Source: UBA1140 sp964573285 (GTDB lineage Bacteria > Campylobacterota > Campylobacteria > Campylobacterales > Sulfurovaceae). Taken from it: a stretch of DNA of 37,162 nucleotides. Numbering within the stretch: the first letter of the stretch is position 1; each line of letters opens with the position of its first letter. A program made the position numbers and the translations under genes. Of the stretch, positions 33,486 through 37,162 are shown piece after piece. Location of the stretch: NCBI GenBank assembly GCA_964573285.1, contig CAZNJD010000065.1, positions 1 through 37,162 of the forward strand, in the 5' to 3' direction. The notes beneath the pieces were generated by a model that saw only the letters and a list, made by a program, of their open reading frames with translations, made no database searches and was not told the origin of the DNA.

Positions 33486-34091
33486 ATGATACAAGATAAA
33501 AAAGGTTTTACACTATTAGAGGTACTTATATCTATTATGCTACTGTCACTAGTATTAATGGCATTATATAGAAGTGTTGATATACTTAGAGCTTCTAATA
33601 AAAATCTTTTTAATCATTTAGAAAAAAGCTCTGATGCTATGAAAGGAGCGAGAACACTATATATAGATTTATTACGAGCAGATAGTAATATTAGTATTGA
33701 AAGAAAAGAGAAAAAGTTTTGTAAAATCATTATAAATAGTACTCAAAACTCTTTATATGGACTATATCATGCTAAAGTAATATGGTTAGTATATAAAGAA
33801 AACAGCACTCTACTTCGTATAGAAGGTAATAAATATAATCTACCTTTGAAATCAGATAAAAATATAAATATAGATAAAATAGATAAAAATATAGAACTAT
33901 TTAGAGCATATAGAAGTAAAAATAAAGATAAGATATTAGTTGTTTTAAAAACAGTTGGACAAGATACAGAAAGTTTTGTAATACAACATTTATCAAAACC
34001 TCGTCCAAAAATAAAACTAATGAGTCCTACAAAATTATCTCAAGATGCCGAAGATAACAAACATCATGAATTTATACCTGCCAAAATATAA
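33486..34091 (+). CDS. gspJ: Type II secretion pseudopilin, GspJ-like
   Basis: 201 residues beginning MIQDKKGFTLLEVLISIMLL, with a 7-residue leader, Gly at -1, Glu at +5 and a membrane helix. The following segment (LYRSVDILRASNKNL and a long alpha/beta part) resembles GspJ more than H or I by size. It starts 5 bp after gspE and ends the operon. Confidence 0.65.
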   Translation: MIQDKKGFTLLEVLISIMLLSLVLMALYRSVDILRASNKNLFNHLEKSSDAMKGARTLYIDLLRADSNISIERKEKKFCKIIINSTQNSLYGLYHAKVIWLVYKENSTLLRIEGNKYNLPLKSDKNINIDKIDKNIELFRAYRSKNKDKILVVLKTVGQDTESFVIQHLSKPRPKIKLMSPTKLSQDAEDNKHHEFIPAKI

Positions 34092-34180
34092 AACTAAAAA
34101 GTCAAATAAAAATAAGAGTATTGCGAGTAAGGTGTCAATAAGATTAAGCTTAAATAAAGTTTATATAATAAAAACTAAGA

Positions 34181-34186
34181 TATAAT
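34181..34186 (+). promoter_or_regulatory. -10 box of the hybrid kinase gene
   Basis: TATAAT lies 29 bp before the preferred ATG at 34216. AAGG near 34204 is the ribosome binding site. Confidence 0.5.
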
Positions 34187-34215
34187 TTATCATATTTAAA
34201 TCCAAGGTGATGAAA

Positions 34216-36516
34216 ATGAAAGAGATATGGAACTATAGACGATTAGAATTGATTATATGGATTGTATTTACAGTATTAGTGAGTAGTTCACTTCTAATAC
34301 TATATAAATCATATAGTGATTATAATGATTTGTTACAATCTGCTACACAAGTAGGTCAAATTAGTAATATTTATGAATATAAAATTATTATGTTTGTATC
34401 ATCTATAATATTACTTTTCTCCTTGGTCATTATGTACCAAAAAAGAGACTACTTTTTTTTAAATAGTAGGGATAATACCCAAGCATTAGAACAACTATTT
34501 GAAGATATTAAACTATCTTCTGATGCCAATAAAATTAAACAATTTAAAGCAATGCTAAAGAAAAAAAATCATACCCAGATATATCCACTCATTTCAAATA
34601 TGATAAATGAGCTACAAGAGAGTAAAAAACTAGCTGATGAAGCTAATCAGACCAAAACACTGTTTTTATCCAATATAAGTCATGAAATTCGTACACCACT
34701 TAATAGCATTGTAGGTTTTACAAAATTATTAAAATCAACCAAACTTGATTTAGAACAGTTAGATTTTGTATCTACTCTTCGTAGAAGTTCAGAGGATTTA
34801 ATAAGTATTGTTGATGATATATTAGATATTTCTAAACTAGAGAGTGGTAAGGTAGAACTTGAAAAAAGTTATTTTAATATTATAGATGAATTTGAAAATA
34901 TGATTGAAACATATGCAAAAGAGGCTTCTAAAAAAGATATAGATTTCTCTATGTGGATTGACCCAGAGTTTTCATCTCAACTCTTTAAAAGTGATTCAAG
35001 AAAAATTAAACAGATACTTATTAACCTAATCTCAAATGCTATTAAATTTACACCTAATAATGGTACTATAGATATTTCCATACAAAAAGTAGGTTCTAAA
35101 GAAGATAAAGCAACAATTAAATTTAGTATTCAAGATACAGGTATAGGTATTTCTCAAGAGTATAAAGATAGAGTTTTTGATGCCTTTACACAGGTGGATA
35201 ATAGTAGTATTAGACAATATGGTGGTACAGGATTAGGACTTACAATAGCTACTAGTTTAGTAAGAATGTTGGGTGGGACATTAACATTAGATAGTGAACT
35301 TAATCAAGGTACTACCTTATCATTTAATTTAGATATGCTTCAAAGAATTATTACCAAAGAGTTTAATTACAAGGCGATGAAAGTATCACTCTATTCTCCT
35401 GATAATATGCAGATAAAAAATTCAGATAAACACTTAGAGAACTATTTATCATCTTTTAGAGATATTTCAGTAGATAGGTTTAAAACATTTGTAGAGTGCC
35501 AAGATGCAAAAGCTAATGCCTTTGATGTCCTATATATTCACTATGATAATATAAATAAAAAAGAGCTCAAGAGATTAGTTGCACGACATAGTTCAGATAG
35601 TCAAATTGTTCTAATTACCAAACTAAAAAATAGAGATAATATTTTGGATATTGCTCCTATATTTACACAAATTATATATGAGCCTATTAGTTTTTCTAAA
35701 ATAGAAAACTCTATAGAAATCTTATCAGAAAACAAAAAAGATATAGTTACTAATCAATACTCTTTTCATGGATTGAAAGCTTTAGTAATAGAAGATAATC
35801 CTGTTAATGCAAAGATGATTATCCGTTTGCTTAAAAATATAGGAATTACCTCAGATAATGCCATAGATGGCAAAGATGGTATTAATATGTACCAAAATAA
35901 TCATTATGATATTGTATTTATGGATATACAGATGCCTGTTATGAATGGAGTTGATGCAACCAAAGCTATTATTAAATATGAATTAGACAATCAGTTACCA
36001 CACACCCCAATTGTAGCTGTCACTACCAACGCACTCAAAGGAGATAGAGAACGATACCTATCAGCAGGAATGGATGAGTATATAGCTAAACCAATTGATA
36101 TGAATAAATTTATAACTGTACTAAAACAGTTTTATACAACAAATATAGATAATAGAACCAAACAAAATATCCAAAAAGATATTTTGTTATATAAACAAAC
36201 TCCAACAGAATCGAAAATTATTGCTACTATTTTACAAAAATTAGGATACAGCGTAGATATAGCCAAAAATATCAATGAGTTTAATAATATGATAAATAGT
36301 AATAACTATAAATCTCTACTATTAGATAAAAGTATTAGTAAATCAACACAAGAAGAGGTTTCAAAAAAGATAAAAGATAAAGGAATTCCAAGCCTATTAT
36401 TTATTGATAAAAATGAAGAGGTTATATCTAGTGATACAGATACCTATACACATATTATAGATAAATCATCTGATTTTAGTTATATTAAAGATAGGCTTGA
36501 TAGTATCATTCTTTAA
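34216..36516 (+). CDS. Hybrid histidine kinase with three receiver-like domains
   Basis: About 766 residues. Two membrane spans (about 10-31 and 57-75) enclose a short periplasmic loop of some 25 residues. Then come a cytoplasmic helical linker, the HisKA domain (SHEIRTPLN with the phospho-His) and HATPase domain (N box LINLISNAIKFTP, G1 DTGIGIS, G2 GGTGLGLTIA). After it lie a degenerate receiver-like domain (about 390-510) without clear acidic triad, a canonical receiver (VIEDNPVN, phospho-Asp in FMDIQMPVMNG, Lys in YIAKPI), and a third degenerate receiver-like domain at the C-terminus (ILLYKQTPTES, LLLDKSIS). The start at 34216 fits the AAGG ribosome binding site better than ATG 34210 or GTG 34207. 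Signal and output are unknown. Confidence 0.9.
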   Translation: MKEIWNYRRLELIIWIVFTVLVSSSLLILYKSYSDYNDLLQSATQVGQISNIYEYKIIMFVSSIILLFSLVIMYQKRDYFFLNSRDNTQALEQLFEDIKLSSDANKIKQFKAMLKKKNHTQIYPLISNMINELQESKKLADEANQTKTLFLSNISHEIRTPLNSIVGFTKLLKSTKLDLEQLDFVSTLRRSSEDLISIVDDILDISKLESGKVELEKSYFNIIDEFENMIETYAKEASKKDIDFSMWIDPEFSSQLFKSDSRKIKQILINLISNAIKFTPNNGTIDISIQKVGSKEDKATIKFSIQDTGIGISQEYKDRVFDAFTQVDNSSIRQYGGTGLGLTIATSLVRMLGGTLTLDSELNQGTTLSFNLDMLQRIITKEFNYKAMKVSLYSPDNMQIKNSDKHLENYLSSFRDISVDRFKTFVECQDAKANAFDVLYIHYDNINKKELKRLVARHSSDSQIVLITKLKNRDNILDIAPIFTQIIYEPISFSKIENSIEILSENKKDIVTNQYSFHGLKALVIEDNPVNAKMIIRLLKNIGITSDNAIDGKDGINMYQNNHYDIVFMDIQMPVMNGVDATKAIIKYELDNQLPHTPIVAVTTNALKGDRERYLSAGMDEYIAKPIDMNKFITVLKQFYTTNIDNRTKQNIQKDILLYKQTPTESKIIATILQKLGYSVDIAKNINEFNNMINSNNYKSLLLDKSISKSTQEEVSKKIKDKGIPSLLFIDKNEEVISSDTDTYTHIIDKSSDFSYIKDRLDSIIL

Positions 36517-36638
36517 TTTTATATCTGTTTTTTATTTTCTTTTAAAACATTTTACTATATAATATAAACCCTGAAAAATATGTTTTAACATAAAAAATTA
36601 AAATATATTAGAAAATATTATACAAGGAGTATCCAATA

Positions 36639-36851
36639 ATGAGTAACCAAGAGAGATTAAACTACAAAGATACAATAGGCAAAGAGATTTTATCTTATAC
36701 AGGTTTTACAACAAAAGAGAAGCAATTTGGATTATCAAATCTACATTTAATAAATGAAAATGGTAATATTAATAGACTTATAGAAAAGTTTGAAGAAATT
36801 TCATTGGATATTAGACCATTTATTCAAGATAGAGGATTAGCTAGATATTAA
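36639..36851 (+). CDS. 70-aa protein of unknown function
   Basis: 70 residues, no signal peptide or membrane span, mildly charged, ending with IRPFIQDRGLARY. CAAGGAG eleven bases before the ATG and a TATATAAT-type promoter upstream (about 36555) support expression. I do not recognise a family. It stands alone between the hybrid kinase and the IS607 remnant. Confidence 0.6.
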   Translation: MSNQERLNYKDTIGKEILSYTGFTTKEKQFGLSNLHLINENGNINRLIEKFEEISLDIRPFIQDRGLARY

Positions 36852-36945
36852 AACTCTATCTCTCCCATCTTTATCACCAAACAATCTCTAAAACCTCATA
36901 TTTAGGGGTTAATAACAGTTAATCAAAAACTTATCCAATCTTGGT

Positions 36946-36951
36946 TATAAT
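36946..36951 (+). promoter_or_regulatory. -10 box of the IS607-type remnant
   Basis: TATAAT lies 8 bp before the ATG at 36960. It was probably the promoter of the intact element. Confidence 0.35.
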
Positions 36952-36959
36952 GGTCTGAA

Positions 36960-37162
36960 ATGAATAAATTATTATCAATAAAAGAAGCAAGTAAACTCTT
37001 AGGAGTATCAGAATCAACACTAAGAAGATAGCTCATTTGAAGAGGATTTAGCAAAAGATGTTTTGGAGATAATAACAGTTTTCTCAGCAAGGCTTTATGG
37101 AGCAAGAAGTAGAAAAAATCAAAAATTAATAGATAAAATGAAAGAGGCAGTGGATGATAGCA
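36960..37162 (+). pseudogene. IS607-type serine resolvase (TnpA) remnant, internally deleted
   Basis: From 36960 the sequence MNKLLSIKEASKLLGVSES is the MerR-like helix-turn-helix start of IS607-family resolvases (it continues TLRR, then a stop at 37029-37031). In another frame from 37033, SFEEDLAKDVLEIITVFSAR and LYGARSRKNQKLIDK match the C-terminal end of the same protein. The whole catalytic resolvase domain between them, some 120-140 codons, is missing at a junction near 37028-37033. The element continues off the right edge, where a tnpB gene would be expected. Dead as a transposase, though it could still be moved or recognised in trans. Confidence 0.7.

Overview
The window is AT-rich and densely coded. 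It looks like a chromosomal segment of a denitrifying member of the Campylobacterota (Epsilonproteobacteria, Sulfurovum/Sulfurimonas-like). The main reasons are the nos gene set (nosB-D-G-C1-C2-H, the Wolinella/Sulfurimonas type), a DUF6172-like protein, A/T-rich leaders with TATAAT-type -10 boxes, and the style of the housekeeping proteins. The genus cannot be fixed from sequence alone.

Layout. 1-536: remnant of an IS1634/IS4-type transposase (minus strand), a purine tract and a promoter. 537-13.6 kb: mainly housekeeping genes: a secreted Hsp20-like protein, ileS with an overlapping 38-aa membrane peptide, pncC (CinA C-terminal family), a seven-tRNA array (Lys-Asp-Lys-Val-Glu-Val-Asp) behind a consensus sigma70 promoter, a patatin phospholipase, a DUF6172 protein, leuD-leuB, a YmdB-type phosphodiesterase, nfo, galT with a GH57 glucan enzyme, and a secreted tandem PilJ/NarX-like sensor protein. 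13.6-24.6 kb: a denitrification island. On the minus strand are an unknown 115-aa membrane protein, norC, norB, a 48-aa membrane peptide, nirS and a pentahaem cytochrome. On the plus strand, divergently, are nosB, D, G, C1, C2 and H. The shared 283-bp divergent promoter region holds two FNR/DNR-type boxes, each centred 41.5 bp from its predicted start point. nosZ, nosF, nosY and nosL are not in the window, and a broken PAS-domain gene sits where nosF would be expected. 24.6-34.1 kb: a type II secretion cluster in two divergent arms, G-H-I (minus) and K-L-M-N-C-D-E-J (plus), without gspF. 34.2-37.2 kb: a multi-domain hybrid histidine kinase, an unknown 70-aa protein, and an internally deleted IS607-type resolvase gene running off the right edge.

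How it works together. NirS (nitrite to NO) and NorCB (NO to N2O) form a complete nitrite-to-N2O module. The nos genes supply the membrane electron route and the maturation factor NosD for an N2O reductase that must be encoded elsewhere, if it exists. The tandem PilJ-like periplasmic protein next to this island carries two copies of a motif resembling the nitrate-binding P-box of NarX/NarQ, which makes it the best candidate here for an undescribed sensory component. All function calls are from reading the sequence and family knowledge; no database search was run.
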